From assembly GCF_019703515.2 (NCBI RefSeq), contig NC_059356.1, positions 21,085,197-21,149,196 of the forward strand: 64,000 nucleotides of DNA, read 5' to 3'. The stretch is from Myxocyprinus asiaticus. Lineage: Eukaryota; Chordata; Actinopteri; Cypriniformes; Catostomidae. Below, one piece after another: positions 1 to 12,053 of the stretch. A program made the translations under genes and the position numbers. The notes under the pieces are model-generated. The model was not told the DNA's origin. It did not search any database and was given only the letters and a program-made list of their open reading frames with translations. Every line of letters starts with the position of its first letter. Within the stretch, counting starts at the first letter, position 1.

Positions 1-600
1 CTGCAAAATGTATGAAAATGTTTTTCAGAACTTGGCATCATACTATTATTGTTTTCTCAACTCCATAAAATGAAATTAGCGTTTTAAGGGAGAAAATCAG
101 CGTTATCCCGCCTGACTGAAACTGTTATTCGGTATGACACCTTATGAGTTTACACATGAATTGTAATTTTTACACAACTTACACATAATTGATATTCATA
201 AATAATATATTTTTATGTTATGCAAAGGGAGTCATACTGAAAATAGTTTTTTCAAGGAAATTAATTAGGTTATGCTGAAAAGAAACCTTGCTGCTCTCTT
301 TGTTTGACAGTGGCATCTAGAAAAATCATCAAAATGTGAAAACTGTACATATACATATTAACTGTCAATGATGAATAATTATATAAATATTAAGCATCTA
401 GGCAAATGAAAAATGTTATGAATGTGGTGCATTCTCTTTTGACACGTTTAAACATGAAATAACTAATAATGCACTGTGTATGATGAAGTATGCTTTATAA
501 CATGCTTTATTAACAGAGAAGAAAAGTTATTTCATGTTTATTAAGGCTTTATTAATGTGTAATGATGCTACACTTAATATACAATTTACTCACTCACCTC
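1..600. other. AT-rich intergenic sequence, no gene seen
   Basis: No reading frame here resembles a known protein, and no splice-compatible exon was recognised. A word of the form GGTATGACA near 131 recurs near 3255, and related ATGACA words cluster at 3.0-3.8 kb. This stretch and the 3-kb stretch may therefore be the two halves of one older repeat split by the insertions between them. That is inference only. Confidence 0.4.
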
Positions 601-601
601 A

Positions 602-1478
602 GGGGCCGGTTGCACCAGCTATATGTAAGTTTCAACTTAGCCTAGTTTATGCCACAATGGGCACTGTCACAATTTACACACTACTAAATATTTGAGCATT
701 GCCCCATTAAATTAATGTAGGACGTAACCTTACATATAAACTAAATATTTACGGAAGCTTCCGACCAGGAGTAACTGATGGAATAAAAAAGCAGACTTAT
801 TTAATAACATCAATGAGCTCATGTTTTGGTTGACAAGCTTCAGTCCTTTTGACATATCCTACATGATGATGTTGGCATTTACACTCGTTTATATTTGCAG
901 GAGAAAATATTATGTAAAACACGTACTTCTTCTGCATGAAACCGATCTAACGGTGCACTTTCCTGTGTACGCCGCCCGGTGTCAAGTTTCAACATATACG
1001 AAATAGATATTAAAATGAATAAATATCTGTTGTATTAGTACTTATTTATTTATTGCCCCTTGTCATTTTAGATACAATTATTAAATATTGTTATTTACAT
1101 ATATACCATTAATTTAATCTCGTTTTATTACATATCGTATTTCAATGGGGATATAATTTATTACATCTGACAATTACGTGAGTACACAAGGTTTGAACAT
1201 CATCCGTAACAAGATAAACTGAAATTCACAGCTTTTTAACACTTCTGTGTACAAATTTGAAGGCTGTTCATTTTGGATCAGTACAGGTAAACATCATATT
1301 ATGCGACTACGCATTAGAGTTTACGACCTACTAGTTAAGTCTTGCTTTAAGAACAGGTGGTGCAACCAAATTAAGCACTGTCTTAGTTACAAACGAACTA
1401 GTAGTTACTAAGCCCTTAGTGTGAATTTTACGTCCTAACTTACGTGAGAACTTACGCACAGCTGGTGCAACCCTACCC
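602..1478. mobile_element. Non-autonomous DNA transposon with terminal inverted repeats
   Basis: The two ends are imperfect inverted repeats that share the core GGTTGCACCAGCT. It is read on the plus strand just after 602 and on the minus strand just before 1478, and the similarity continues into GTAAGTT-type sequence further in. The interior of about 0.85 kb holds no transposase; the 61-codon frame inside looks random. The length and lack of coding capacity fit a MITE or deletion derivative. No convincing target-site duplication was found, so the superfamily stays open; PIF/Harbinger is possible. Confidence 0.5.
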
Positions 1479-1548
1479 AGTTGAATTTCCTGCCACTGAA
1501 GAGAGAAAAAAACTGCATCATGATGTCACTAGAGTGGATGGCCTTTTC

Positions 1549-2984
1549 TTAAAGGTGCAATATGTAATATTTTTTATGTAATATTCGCCTTTTTTTGCCA
1601 ATGTGTGAACGGCTTGTAAAGCAACTTAAAAAATTAGCCCTTCCCGGACTTCCTAGGTTGCCTATTAAAGACTATAGACTGATTTTCATGCGAAGGGAGC
1701 GGGTTGGTTTTGCCGGGAAAATCCAAAGGATGTGACGTTTATGTACGCTCCAGAGAGCCTTGCCTCAGTAATAGCTTCTCTTCCACTATTCAACAGCGTC
1801 AACAGACAGTCTGCAACACTAAGTAACATTATCTTAGAGATGGAATCCAGCAAACGCCCGGCTCCCAGCACAACAGCGACTCCTACACATACTCAAGAGT
1901 AAGCCAAAAAAAAAAAACATTTATCTACTGAATCCCGTCTGGCTAAGTGGGAATCGTGGTCGAGCGAAAACTAGAGTGAACATCGGCAGGACATTTGATT
2001 CCTGGAGGAACCTTCGTTCAGTTTTGGGGATCAAAACCGGTTTTGGGGATCAAAACTGACCCTGAATAATTGGCGTTCTTCTTATTGGATAGGTAAACTT
2101 ACATAACTGCAAAGCATATGAAATATAGTGCCATAAGGATTGATCTGTGTAATTGTAGCTAACTTGATCTTGCCTGCTAACGCTGACGAATTGCAAGCTA
2201 CCTTGCTTCGTAACTTTCAAATAATTTCAACGATCTTCCCTTTATACTAAAAGTCAGGTATGCTGATTCACAGTAACTGTTATAAACAATGTTAATCTGT
2301 AATTATTCAGCAAGGTAAACTACAACAATAATACATTAAATGAATGCTAGACAATGTTCAAGATAATGCAAAAAGCTCCATTCATTAGTGTAACGTAACT
2401 TGGTTATACAGAAAATATATTCATTGTATTATTATAAAACAATAGCGCATCGATATATCAGAATGACAGTTGTGATGGATTCACATCAATACTGAATTGT
2501 GTCAACATATTTATAATGTACAGTCTATTTTATAAACAGTTACTGTCATCATCCATCAAATTTAGCTAACAGCTATTGATAAAGCTGGCAAGATAGCTAA
2601 CGCCGACATAGGCTATCGTATAAATGCAGTCAATGTATCATGCAAAGAAAAGTGATTACTTCAAACTACAGTCTTGCATAGTCAGATCTATATCCACACT
2701 TTGTTTTAGCCCTGTTCCAGCACTGGAGAGTCAAATATAATATACAGTCTCAAAGTTTGTAGTAAAACAATCATAACTGTGTAATTTTAATTATGCTACC
2801 TCATCTGTCAGCATGATGCCAGTGAATCACGTTCAGTCTCTTTGTTTTTGTCATGCTTGCTCGCGTCCCTATAAAGTGTGTGCGTGCGCGATCATGAGCA
2901 ACAGGTAGCTGGCTGCAGTTCTCTTAACAGCCACAGGTGTCATTAATAACAAGGGTTTCTGAATCTTACATACTGCAAATTTAA
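1549..2984. mobile_element. Non-autonomous DNA element flanked by TTAA
   Basis: TTAA at 1549-1552 is followed by AGGTGCAATATGTAA. The right end, read on the minus strand from 2980, is ATTTGCAGTATGTAA, followed outward by TTAA at 2981-2984. The two 15-base termini differ at three positions. A TTAA duplication with short inverted repeats is typical of piggyBac-like and some other TTAA-targeting MITEs, but the piggyBac terminal CCC is absent. The 1.4 kb interior is AT-rich and has no recognisable coding sequence. Confidence 0.45.
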
Positions 2985-4100
2985 AGGGGCGGATTCCCCA
3001 ATATGACAGGTTGGACAATCATTTAATTTAATTATAATTTAATAATTAAATATTATTATTATTATATAATTTGTTAGTATTTAACTAAACAATGTTCTTT
3101 AAAGTGTTAATATCACAATAAGAATGGAAATTATACAAATAAAAGCTGAAAACTGTATAAAAAGAATATAATGTCAAACGTGTCATCCAGGATAACGGAT
3201 GACATTATGGGCTAACAGAAAAAGCTGTTATCCTATATGACAAAATTGTTTTCCGGTATGACAAAACTCAGTTTGAACCTTAATCAGGCAGTTCTTTTGG
3301 CTACCTATAGAAATCTGCAACCTTGACCTTCAACTTCCAAGTATGTAAATTCATATTAAATAAACACATTTGCGTAAAATTAACATTATATATGTTTTTT
3401 TAGCATTATTCCAAATGACACAGGATTTTACTACATAGTGTACCAGTGAGCGAAAAGGGTAAATTAAACACATTTTAAGAGAGACTTACTAACATTTCAC
3501 CATTGTTTGGGGGTCCTTCAGGGTCTTCCTGATTGTGTAACATCCTGTCTGATAACGTGTCAAAATAAAAATGCCCCATAAAATTGCTCCAGATTGCTTG
3601 TCATTCCGGATGACATTGGCTGGCTGCCAGTTTTGGGACAGAATGCTCCAAAGCATAACAATCAACTGGATGTCATACTTTTTTAAATATTTAAACATAT
3701 TGTTGGCAACACTCATACAATAATGCCTGTGGCAGAGATTTTAGGTTTTATTTGATTTTTAACACTTTTTGTAGCTTTTTTGCATTTCACCATGAGGTCC
3801 GGACAGTTATCTGGTATGATATTGTGTGACTATAGTGTCTAATCATTCTTAAACTTTGTAAAACCCTCATTACATGTTCATATCATTTGATAAACAGAGA
3901 TTAATAGATTCAATAAATGCACTTTTTTATTAAAAACCAAAAAAACAAAGGGGTTTGGACATCAAAATTGCACGTCATGTCATTGGTCCTTTTGTAAGTA
4001 CATTAAGGTTTCTACAAGAGAACAAAAAATGAGAGAACTGAAACTGCACCTGCTCTACAGTAGAAGACAGAAGTGAGGAAACAAATCTAACATAAATTTT
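2985..4100. other. Intergenic sequence with repeated ATGACA-type words
   Basis: No gene is recognised. Short related words (GTCATCC, GGATGACA, GGTATGACA) recur near 3182, 3197, 3255, 3606 and 3668. They include a small inverted repeat, GTCATCC at 3182-3188 and GGATGAC at 3197-3203. This could be an old degraded repeat; I could not define its borders. Confidence 0.35.
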
Positions 4101-4107
4101 GTTACAA

Positions 4108-4370
4108 CACCTGCTTTTATCATCTGAGAAATATTCGGAGGAATTCGACCCTTTGGTGATGCTAAGAAATTAATTCACGCTTTTATTTTCTTTCACATCG
4201 ACTATTGTAATGCACTTAATACTGGCTTGCCAAAAAATTGTATAGAAAGCTGCAACTGGTACATAACGCTGCAGTTAGAGTGCTTACAAGACCTAGAAGG
4301 AGAGATAACATTACACCTGCCTTAGCTAATTTGCACTTGTTTTACATCAAGTGCAGAATTTTTTTTTAAG
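4108..4370 (+). pseudogene. L2-type LINE fragment, 3' part of reverse-transcriptase ORF
   Basis: The plus-strand translation contains GDAKKLIHAFIF, then HIDYCNAL and TGLPK. These are hallmark blocks of the region after the polymerase motifs in L2 and related Jockey-group LINE ORF2 proteins. An in-frame stop precedes the fragment, and a frameshift follows the TGLPK block. The text breaks off near 4370 and resumes at 8093 with a further-downstream piece of the same protein and its 3' UTR. The LINE was therefore split by the insertion at 4379-8055. Confidence 0.7.
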
Positions 4371-4879
4371 GTTATTTTTTGGGATGGCACCAATCTGATA
4401 CCTGGATCGGTATCGGGTCCGATACTGATGTTTTTACCCGCATCGGGTATCGGCCCGACAAACCCGATCCAAATCCGATACCGCATGCTGGTCATTGACG
4501 TTACTGTCAAGCTCAAATAAGAATCAGAATCAGAATGAGCTTTATTGCAAAGTATGCTTACACACACAAGGAATTTCAGTGCAAATACAACCATATATAC
4601 ATACATACAAACATATACATTTAAACATATATACATATAGTGACATAAAAAAATAAAAAATAAGATATAACAGATGAAATAGAGAAATATACAACAGAGC
4701 AATAATGTTGTTTGAATATTTTATATACAGATATATAGTTATGTGCAGGTGATGTAATATATTGAAGAAGAGGTAGGATATGTTAAAGAATATAAATGAA
4801 ATATGGATATAAGTAGGAATGGATGGCCTGAATATTGCACATGGTTGTACTGACAAAAGGAAAGTATTCGGGGGCAGTT

Positions 4880-6190
4880 TTAACTGTTCATGAGGTGGAT
4901 GGCCTGAGGGAAAAAACTGTTCCTGTGCCTGGCTGTTATGGTGTTCAGTGCTCTGTAGCGCCGGCCAGAGGGCAACAGTTCGAAAAGGAAGTGTGCTGGG
5001 TGAATGGGGTCAAGAGTGATTTTGCCAGCCCTTTCTGTCACTCTGGATATGTACAGTTCTAGCAGGGTGGGTAGGGGAGTGCCAATAATCCTCTCAGCAA
5101 TCAGAACTATACTTTGAAGTCTTCTGATGTCTGACTTGGTAGCTGCACCAAACCAGACAGTTATAGAAGTGCAAAGGACAGACTCAATGACTGCTGAATA
5201 GAACTGTATCAGCAGCACCTGTGGCAGGATGAACTTACTCAACTGGTGAAGGAAGCACGACCTCTGCTGGGCCTTTTTCAAAATTGAGTCTATGTGGGTC
5301 TCCCACTTCAGGTCCTGTGAGATGGTAGTGCCCAGGAACCTGAATGACTCCACTGCTGCCACAGTGCTGTTCAGAATGGTGAGTGGGGTCAATGTTGGGG
5401 TGTTCCTCCTAAGGTCCACTGTCATCTGCACTGTTTTGAGCATTTTCAGCTCTTGGCACCAGACAGCCAGCTGTTCAACCTCCCTTCTGTATGTAGACTC
5501 ATCGTCATCCTGGATGAGGCCGATGACAGCATCATCTGCTAACTTCAGGAGCTTAACAGAGGGGTCCTTGGTGGTGCAGTCATTTGTGTACAGAAAGAAG
5601 AATAGTGGGGAGAGCACACATCCCTCGTGGGCACCAGTGCTGATTGTACATGTGCTAGAGGTGAATTTCCCCATTCTCACTAGCTGCTGCCTGTCTGTCA
5701 GAAAGTTGGTGATCCACTGACAGATAGAGGCAGGAACAGAGAGCTGGGTTAATTTAGTCCATAGGAGAGCAGGGTTGATGGTGTTAAAAGCCGAACTGAA
5801 GTCAACAAATAGTATCCTTGCATAAGTCCCTGGTCTGTCTAGATGTTGAAGTATGTAATGCAGTCCCATATTGACTGCATCATCCACAGACCTGTTTGCT
5901 CGATAGGCAAACTGCAGGGGATCCAGAAAGGGTTCAGTGATGTCCTTCAGGTGGGCCAACACCAGTCTCTCAAATGACTTTATGACCACAGATGTCAGAG
6001 CAACGGGTCTGTAGTCATTAAGTCCTTTGACCTTGGGTTTCTTTAGGACGGGGATGATTGTGGAGCATTTGAAGCAGCAAGGAACTTCACACTGCTCCAG
6101 TGATCTGTTGAAGATCTGTGTGAAGATGGGGGCTAGCTGGTCAGCACAGGATTTTAGACAAGTGGGTGAAACACCGTCTGGGCCCTATGC
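4880..6190 (-). pseudogene. LINE ORF2 reverse transcriptase, broken
   Basis: The frame covers most of the polymerase. [11 protein letters not shown] lies in the fingers, then [16 protein letters not shown] (motif A with its Asp), [14 protein letters not shown] (motif B) and [10 protein letters not shown] (motif C, with Leu instead of the usual Phe/Tyr before ADD). The C-terminal block [15 protein letters not shown] and a tail ending in [11 protein letters not shown] follow. The open frame continues upstream of the GTG at 5989 until a TAG just before GPDGVSP at about 6187, where relatives have Lys. About 11 residues appear to be missing after AVWCQ. It is a retrotransposon relic, not a host gene. 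Confidence 0.85.
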
Positions 6191-6373
6191 TTTTCTTGTC
6201 TTCTGTTTCCGGAAGACCCGGCATACATCCTCTTCACAGATCTTAAGTGCAGGTAGAGTAGCGGGAGAGGTGAGGAGGGGGGTTACAGGAGGTGTAAATG
6301 TTTGTGTGTTGTGAAGGTCAGAGAGGGTTTGGGGTGTGAGACTGGGAATTTTCAAATCTACAGTAAAACATAT

Positions 6374-7042
6374 TTAGGTCGTCAGCCAATTTTTGATTCC
6401 ATACAGTGTTGGGGGATGGTGTCTTGTAGTTGGTAAATCTTTCAGGCCTCTCCACACTGATGCAGGGTCGTTAGCTGAAAACTGTTTTTTCGGCTTTTCA
6501 GAATAGCTTCTTTTAGCCACTCTGATCTCCTTTGTCACTCTGTTTTTGGCCTGATTATACAAGATCTTATCCCCACTTCTGTAAGCATCCTCTTTGGCCT
6601 GATGAATCTGCCTGAGTTTTGCTGTAAACCATGGTTTGTTGTTGTTGTATGATAAATAAGTCCTAGTAGGAATGCACATATCCTCACAGAAACTGATATA
6701 TGATGTCACAGTATCTGTGAGATCGTCCAGGTCAGTGGTTGCAGCCTCAAAAACACTCCAGTCAGTTCAGTCAAAGCAGGCTTGTAGTTCCAGCTCTGTT
6801 TCATTGGTCCATCTCTTTACAGTCCTTACTACAGGTTAGCAGATTTTAGTTTCTGCCTGTAAATTGGAAGAAGATGAACCAGACAGATTTATTTATCTCA
6901 AAGCTGCTCGAGGGACAGAGCGATATGCATCCTTTACAATGGTGTAGCAGTGATCCAGTATATTTTGTCTCTGGTGGGGCATGTTATGTGCTGTCTGTAT
7001 TTGGGCAGTTCACGTGTGAGATTTGCCTTGTTAAAATTCCCA
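6374..7042 (-). pseudogene. LINE ORF2 upstream part (endonuclease end and linker)
   Basis: The piece at 6709-6374 contains [26 protein letters not shown] and KRSYSEK, the linker between endonuclease and polymerase in this LINE family. Further upstream on the same strand, out of frame, is the end of the endonuclease (FNKANLTRELPKY near 7040). Stops and frameshifts separate the pieces. The rest of the endonuclease and any ORF1 are missing. Confidence 0.75.
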
Positions 7043-7549
7043 ATAATAATAATAATAATTACATAACCTTTAAAATCACCATTATTTTAATTCATTAGTC
7101 CATATAACTTATGCATTTTATTCAGGCTCTTACAGTCACCCAAAAGCTTTGTGAATTGCAAAAGGCTGTTAATAATAAATATAAAGTCAGCATGCACAGC
7201 TAAGTAGTCTCTGGGACCACAAATTACTGAACGAGAGCCGCTCTGCCGACACACACACATAAACACACGGAGGCTTGTGATGCACTGCTCAGCACAATAT
7301 GTGGTCACTGCAAACAAACTCCATCTCAGATGTAGATGATCAATAGTTCGGTCCGCCTATAACATGCATTGAGAACGGCACCGGACAAGCATTTTACCAG
7401 ATGCTGAATGAGAAGCGTATTACACTACTGTGAATTAGCCTACAAACAAACACTCAAACACAGACTTCTTGGAGCACTCAGTGCTGGACTTTCAAAATAA
7501 AAGCCTTAAGAAATTACAACTGAAATTTATCACCAATGTATAGTAAAAT

Positions 7550-7555
7550 TATTAC

Positions 7556-7590
<35 letters not shown>
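7550..7590. repeat. (TTA)n microsatellite
   Basis: About 13 near-perfect ATT/TTA trinucleotides in a row, inside the AT-rich interior of the surrounding DNA element. Confidence 0.95.
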
Positions 7591-7684
7591 GAAATTACAA
7601 TAAAAACAAACTGGGTTCCAAAAATTATTGTGTGATTGAAAAGTGGATTGATATAATAATAAAACTAAAGTGAAATAAATAAAT

Positions 7685-7687
<3 letters not shown>

Positions 7688-7726
<39 letters not shown>
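7688..7726. repeat. (GA)n microsatellite
   Basis: About 19 uninterrupted GA dinucleotides. Confidence 0.95.
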
Positions 7727-7730
<4 letters not shown>

Positions 7731-8092
7731 AAACCATTTACAAGTCCAGATACAAGTTAAAATGTGTAAAGAGAACGGTCTTCTTTTCTACTGAAGACTT
7801 TCACTGGAATTACTGTTATTTTTGCTGCTGCATCCTGCAGACTAGTTTTTTGTAAAAACTAGTAAAGTTTTGCACATGCTCTTATGTAATTGTTTTTGTT
7901 ATCCTATTTTATAATGAAACAATGTATTGTTAGAGGTTTTCGTTTATTTACACATAGAGTACTCCCAATCAGTTCCACACAGTGAATTATAGATGTTCTA
8001 AACTGATTGAGAAAAAAACAACACTGGTATCAGATCAGGATCGATATCGGCACTTAATGACTTAGCACAGTCACGCACAATACTGACTGCTT

Positions 8093-8472
8093 ATCAAAAT
8101 ATATTCCAACTCGTAGTTTGAGGTCTTCTAATGCTGAATTTTTGACATACTGTAATATAAATCTTAAGAGATCAGGTGAAGCCAAACATTTATATTTTTA
8201 AAATTTGAAGACATATTTTTTAAGCTAGCTTTTGATTAATATACTTTGTCTTTTAGTCTTTATATTCAATTTTGTACCTTTTATTAATACATTTTTTCCC
8301 TAATTTTATTTTTATTCTTAAATTTTTTTAGATTGCTTTTCTGTCTTGATTTGATTTACTTTGTTTGAATTGCTTTCTTCTCCTTATAATGTTTTTATAT
8401 ATTCACCTGTGAAGCACTTTGCACTGCATTTAATGTATGAGAGGTGCTATACAAATAAAATGTATTATTATT
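8093..8472 (+). pseudogene. L2 LINE C-terminus and 3' UTR
   Basis: The plus-strand frame reads SKYIPTRSLRSSNAEFL, the characteristic C-terminal block of L2-type ORF2 proteins, followed by decayed sequence. The 3' UTR carries the usual L2 ending: GTGAAGCACTTTG, then a GAGGTGCTATACAAATAAA-type phrase and a short TTA tail. It continues the fragment that stops near 4370. The TTA tail is also the insertion point of the composite element that follows. Confidence 0.75.
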
Positions 8473-8802
8473 AGGGGTTCAAGCCCAAAGGGCTAGAAAC
8501 CCTGTTGTTTTTGTAAGTATTTTTGTTCTTATTATTATTTTTCTGCTATAAAACTGATCGTGCAGACCAAACCGTAAGGCCTAGAGACTTGAAACTATGA
8601 GGAAAGGTAGTACTCCTCCAGTCTACAATGGCGCAAAGTCTCGCCCCGATCGACCTCATCAACTTTCTCAAACAAAGAAAATTCACTTTTTGGGAAATAT
8701 CTCTTAAACTGTAAGTGCTAGAAACAAAATTATTTTTCCTGTGATTTCTTGCATCCGGCCGAAGAGTTTTACCCCCTGTCAAATATTTGCTCCGCCCCTT
8801 CG

Positions 8803-8820
8803 TTTTCCCACTATTTTGTT
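8803..8820. repeat. L1 target-site duplication, left copy
   Basis: CGTTTTCCCACTATTTTG at this site and CGTTTTCCCGCTATTTTG at 14483-14500 differ at one base. They flank the L1 exactly. The uninterrupted right arm of the fold-back module (near 15805) has only one copy of the corresponding sequence, which supports a true duplication. Confidence 0.75.
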
Positions 8821-9048
8821 CAAAGAATTTTTATTAATATTTTACATAGTATAATATAACAGCAATTTCAAAAACAGATTAAGATGAAATCAATTCTCTT
8901 GCTCCAACAGAGCTCCCCATCCCCACTGCACCATTACATATTATCTTACAGGCTTTTCTGTACCATATTATCATGGCCTCACAGGGTCAGATATAAGGAA
9001 AATAAGGAGGGAAAGAAAGAGAAAAGAATAAATAAATAAATAAATAAT

Positions 9049-12005
9049 TCACACAGGAAAAATTACATTTGGATCCATTTGCTGTATGTAAGTCAGCACT
9101 GGCTGCCAAATAATGAAAAAAGTTTGACTACAGCCTTTAGTGGAGTATCGAATCTTCTCTAGTGCAAGATGATGAATAAGATCCCTGATCCAGTGACTAA
9201 AAGTAGGTGGAGATCTGTCCTTCCACTTAAGCAATATAAGACATCTAGCTAATAAAGTCGAGAAAGCAATCATATTTTTAGCATTATTATCTAAACAGAG
9301 TTCTGTAGTTAAACCGAATATCGCAAGAATGGGGTAAGGATTAATAGATAAATGCAGAACTCCTGAAAGAAAATTAAATATTAATTGCCAATAATTAATA
9401 AGCTTAGGACATGACCGAAACATGTGTGTATGATTAGCTATCTCAACTCTACATCTATCACACAAGGAGTCTATATTTTGTGAAAATTTTGCTAATTTAG
9501 CTTTTGTCCAGTGTAGGCGGTGAAATACTTTGAATTGAATAATTGTATGTCGTAAACAGATTGAGGTTGAATGAATCTTATTTATAATATCTTGCCATGC
9601 TTCTTCTGAAAATTGCATATCAAGTTCACTTTCCCATTGTTGCTTTGATTTTGTCAAAGATGTTAAATTCTGTGAGGAAATCAAAGAGTATATCAGACCT
9701 ATATTATTCTTGGAGAATGGGCTGATTTTCAAAATGATATCAAGTAGAGATTCAGTAGGTAGAGCTGGAAAGTAAATAGTGCTAGATTTCAGAAAATTGC
9801 GAATCTGCAAATATCTGAAGAAATGTGTATTTGGAATATTATATTTTGCTCTTATTTGCTGAAACGACATAAAGCTATTATCACTATATAGATCTTTCAA
9901 TGTGACAAGTCCTTTCTCTTCCCAACAATTAAAAGCAGTGTCTATAATAGAGGGAGTAAACATATGATTTCTCATGATAGGGGCATGCATTGAGAGATCA
10001 GTAAGCGAAAAAGCTCGTCTAAACTGGTTCCAAATTTTAAAAGATGCTATAACAATTGGGTTTAAAGAATGTTTAGACAATGACTCAGAAAGAGGTATCT
10101 TTGTACAAAGTAGAGCAGGTAATGATGTGGGCCTACAAGAAGCTTTTTCTAACAACAGCCATGCCGGGTTGTCAGAAGGGTTGATCCAATACAACATAAA
10201 TTTAATATTAGAAGCCCAATAGTAATGCTGAAGATTAGGGAGGGACAGTCCACCACAAGAATGATGTCTTTGTAGTATATCTTTACGTATCCGAGGGATT
10301 TTCCTATTCCAGATAAAGTCAGATATCAGGGTGTCTATATGCATGAAGAAAGATTTTGTTAAAAAAATAGGAAGACTTTGAAACAAAAACAAAAATCTAG
10401 GCAACACATTCATTTTGACCGTGTTAATTCTACCCCCTAAAGATAATAAGAGTAGGTTCCAACGGTCAAGATCCTCTTTTAAATTGTTTATGAGTGGGCA
10501 GAAGTTAGCTTTATAGAGTTTATTATATTTATAAGTAATCCAGATACCCAAGTATCTAAACTTTTCTGTACTTATTTTAAATGGAAAAGATTTAGATAAT
10601 GTAGAATGAGATGTTAGATTTATAGGCATGTGTTCATTTTTCTGTGATTAACTTTATATCCAGAGATTTTGCCAAAGACATCTAACAGTCCAATCAGTAC
10701 TGGTAAGCTTGTAAGTGGATGAGATAAGTATACAAGCATATCATCTGCATAGAGAGAAACTTTATGTTTGATACCTCTTCTGTGAATTCCCCTAATAGCA
10801 ATCTGCTCACGTAAAGCCACAGCTAGTGGTTCAATTGCTAACGCAAATAAAAGGGGTGATAAAGGACAACCCTGTCTCATGCCACGCTGTAGAGAGAAAA
10901 AGGGAGATAAGTTATTATTTGTATGTACAGCCGCCACAGGGGATGTATAAAGAACTTTAATCCCTTGAGTAAATTTTGAACCAAACCCGAATTTCTTCAA
11001 AACATAAAACAAATAGTCCCACTCCACCCTGTCAAAAGCTTTCTCAGCATTGAGTGATAGTATTACCTCAGGGACATCAGATGGAGTGGGATCATAAAGA
11101 ATATTTAAGAGCCGACATATATTAAAAAACAATTGTCGATTTTTGATAAATCCAGTTTGATCACTGGATATTATTGAAGGCAGAACAGTTTCTAACCTAC
11201 GAGCCAACATTTTAGCAAGGATTTTACTGTCCACATTAAGAAGAGAGATGGGGCGATAAGAGCCACAGTCAAGAGGATCTTTTTTTTTCTTGAGAATGAG
11301 CGATATGACTGCTTGTCGCATAGTTGGAGGTAGGGTATCAGAAGAAAAAGATTCCTCAAATACACTTAATAAAAGCGGAGATAATTCATTCTTTAATTTT
11401 TTATAAAACTCGCTCGGAAACCTATCTGGGCCAGGCGATTTTCCGTTTTGCATTAACATTACAGAGGCGTTAATTTCTTCAACCGAAAAGGGAGTTTCGA
11501 GTTCAACTGCTGTCTCGCTGTCAATTGAAGGAATGGTAATCTTATCAAAAAATGAAGAAAACAGCTTCTTATCCTTATGGGATTCAGAAGTATATAATTC
11601 TGAATAGAACTCATAAAAACAATGATTGATCTGTGAGTGTTCTGTATACCTAAGGCCTAATTTATCTTTTATTTGGGATATAGTGTGATCCGCCATCTTT
11701 TGTCTCAGTTGATGAGCCAAAACTCTCCCAGCCTTCTCACCATGTTCATATGTTTTATAGCATGTTTTGTTCATCAGATTTTCAATGTGTTTAGTATTTA
11801 AAAGATTATATTCTGTTTGAAGTGATAATCGTTGTTTATATAAATTAGGCAATGATTTCTGGGTCAGGGTTGCATCTAGTTTTAGTATAGCATTTTCTAA
11901 TTTCTCAAGTCTGGCTGTTTGTGCTTTTCTAATGTGGGAACTGTAAGATATTATTTCTCCTCTCAAATATGCTTTCATTGCTTCCCGTATAACTGAAAAA
12001 GGCAT
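9049..12005 (-). pseudogene. L1 ORF2 reverse transcriptase and C-terminal domain
   Basis: Two open segments, 12005-10620 and 10629-9049, form the polymerase and C-terminal part, joined by a frameshift near 10625. Visible blocks in order: GKSPGPDRFPSEFYKKL, YRPISLLNVDSKILAKMLA, DQTGFIKNRQ, LSLNAEKAFDRVEWDYL (motif A), QRGMRQGCPLSPLLFALAIEPLA, spanning motif B, and SLYADDMLVYLS (motif C). Motif A normally reads D-A-E-K-A-F-D; here the first Asp is Asn (codon AAT), which should abolish polymerisation. The C-terminal part has the Cys-His cluster CDRCRVEIANHTHMFRSCP. This is not a host gene. Confidence 0.85.
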
Positions 12006-12053
12006 TGTTCAAGAAATGTTTTTATCTTAGATGATATAAGTTTAACAAATGCT

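Larger units (their letters stand above)
4502..7045 (-). mobile_element. 5'-truncated Jockey-group (Rex1/CR1/L2-like) LINE
   Basis: A minus-strand non-LTR retrotransposon. Its 3' end is at low coordinates, where it finishes in a GAATCA-type hexamer tail next to the phrase GAGCTTTATTGC. The same 3' tail occurs again at 54909. ORF2 runs from about 7040 down to 4880: the end of the AP endonuclease (GNFNKANLTRELPKY), a linker region, then the reverse transcriptase. The 5' break lies in a short TAA microsatellite. At least one in-frame stop and several frame breaks show it is dead. Clade assignment within the Jockey group is tentative. Confidence 0.8.
4379..8055. mobile_element. DNA element with GATCGGTATCGG-type ends, host of nested insertions
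   Basis: The left end (from about 4379) has GGGATGGCACC followed by repeated GATCGGTATCGG and GTCCGATAC words. The right end (8015-8055) carries GGTATCAGATC, then GGATCGATATCGGCAC. This vocabulary fits a common fish hAT-like family whose consensus starts GGGATGCACCGATC, recalled from memory. The interior is mostly a LINE (4502-7045), microsatellites and unassigned AT-rich DNA, and no transposase is visible. The right terminus is degenerate, so the exact end is approximate. Confidence 0.4.

Noticed and set aside
820..1010. Small secreted or membrane protein at 821-1006
   Set aside because: Interior of a TIR element; no homology recognised and the frame is short.
4322..4856. Tyr/Ile/Phe-rich minus-strand frames as membrane proteins
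   Set aside because: Translations of the AT-rich LINE 3' UTR and ATAC-type simple sequence.
5292..5720. 142-codon plus-strand frame
   Set aside because: Antisense shadow of the LINE reverse transcriptase on the minus strand.
9974..10222. 82-codon plus-strand frame
   Set aside because: It is antisense to the L1 ORF2 coding text, which explains the openness.
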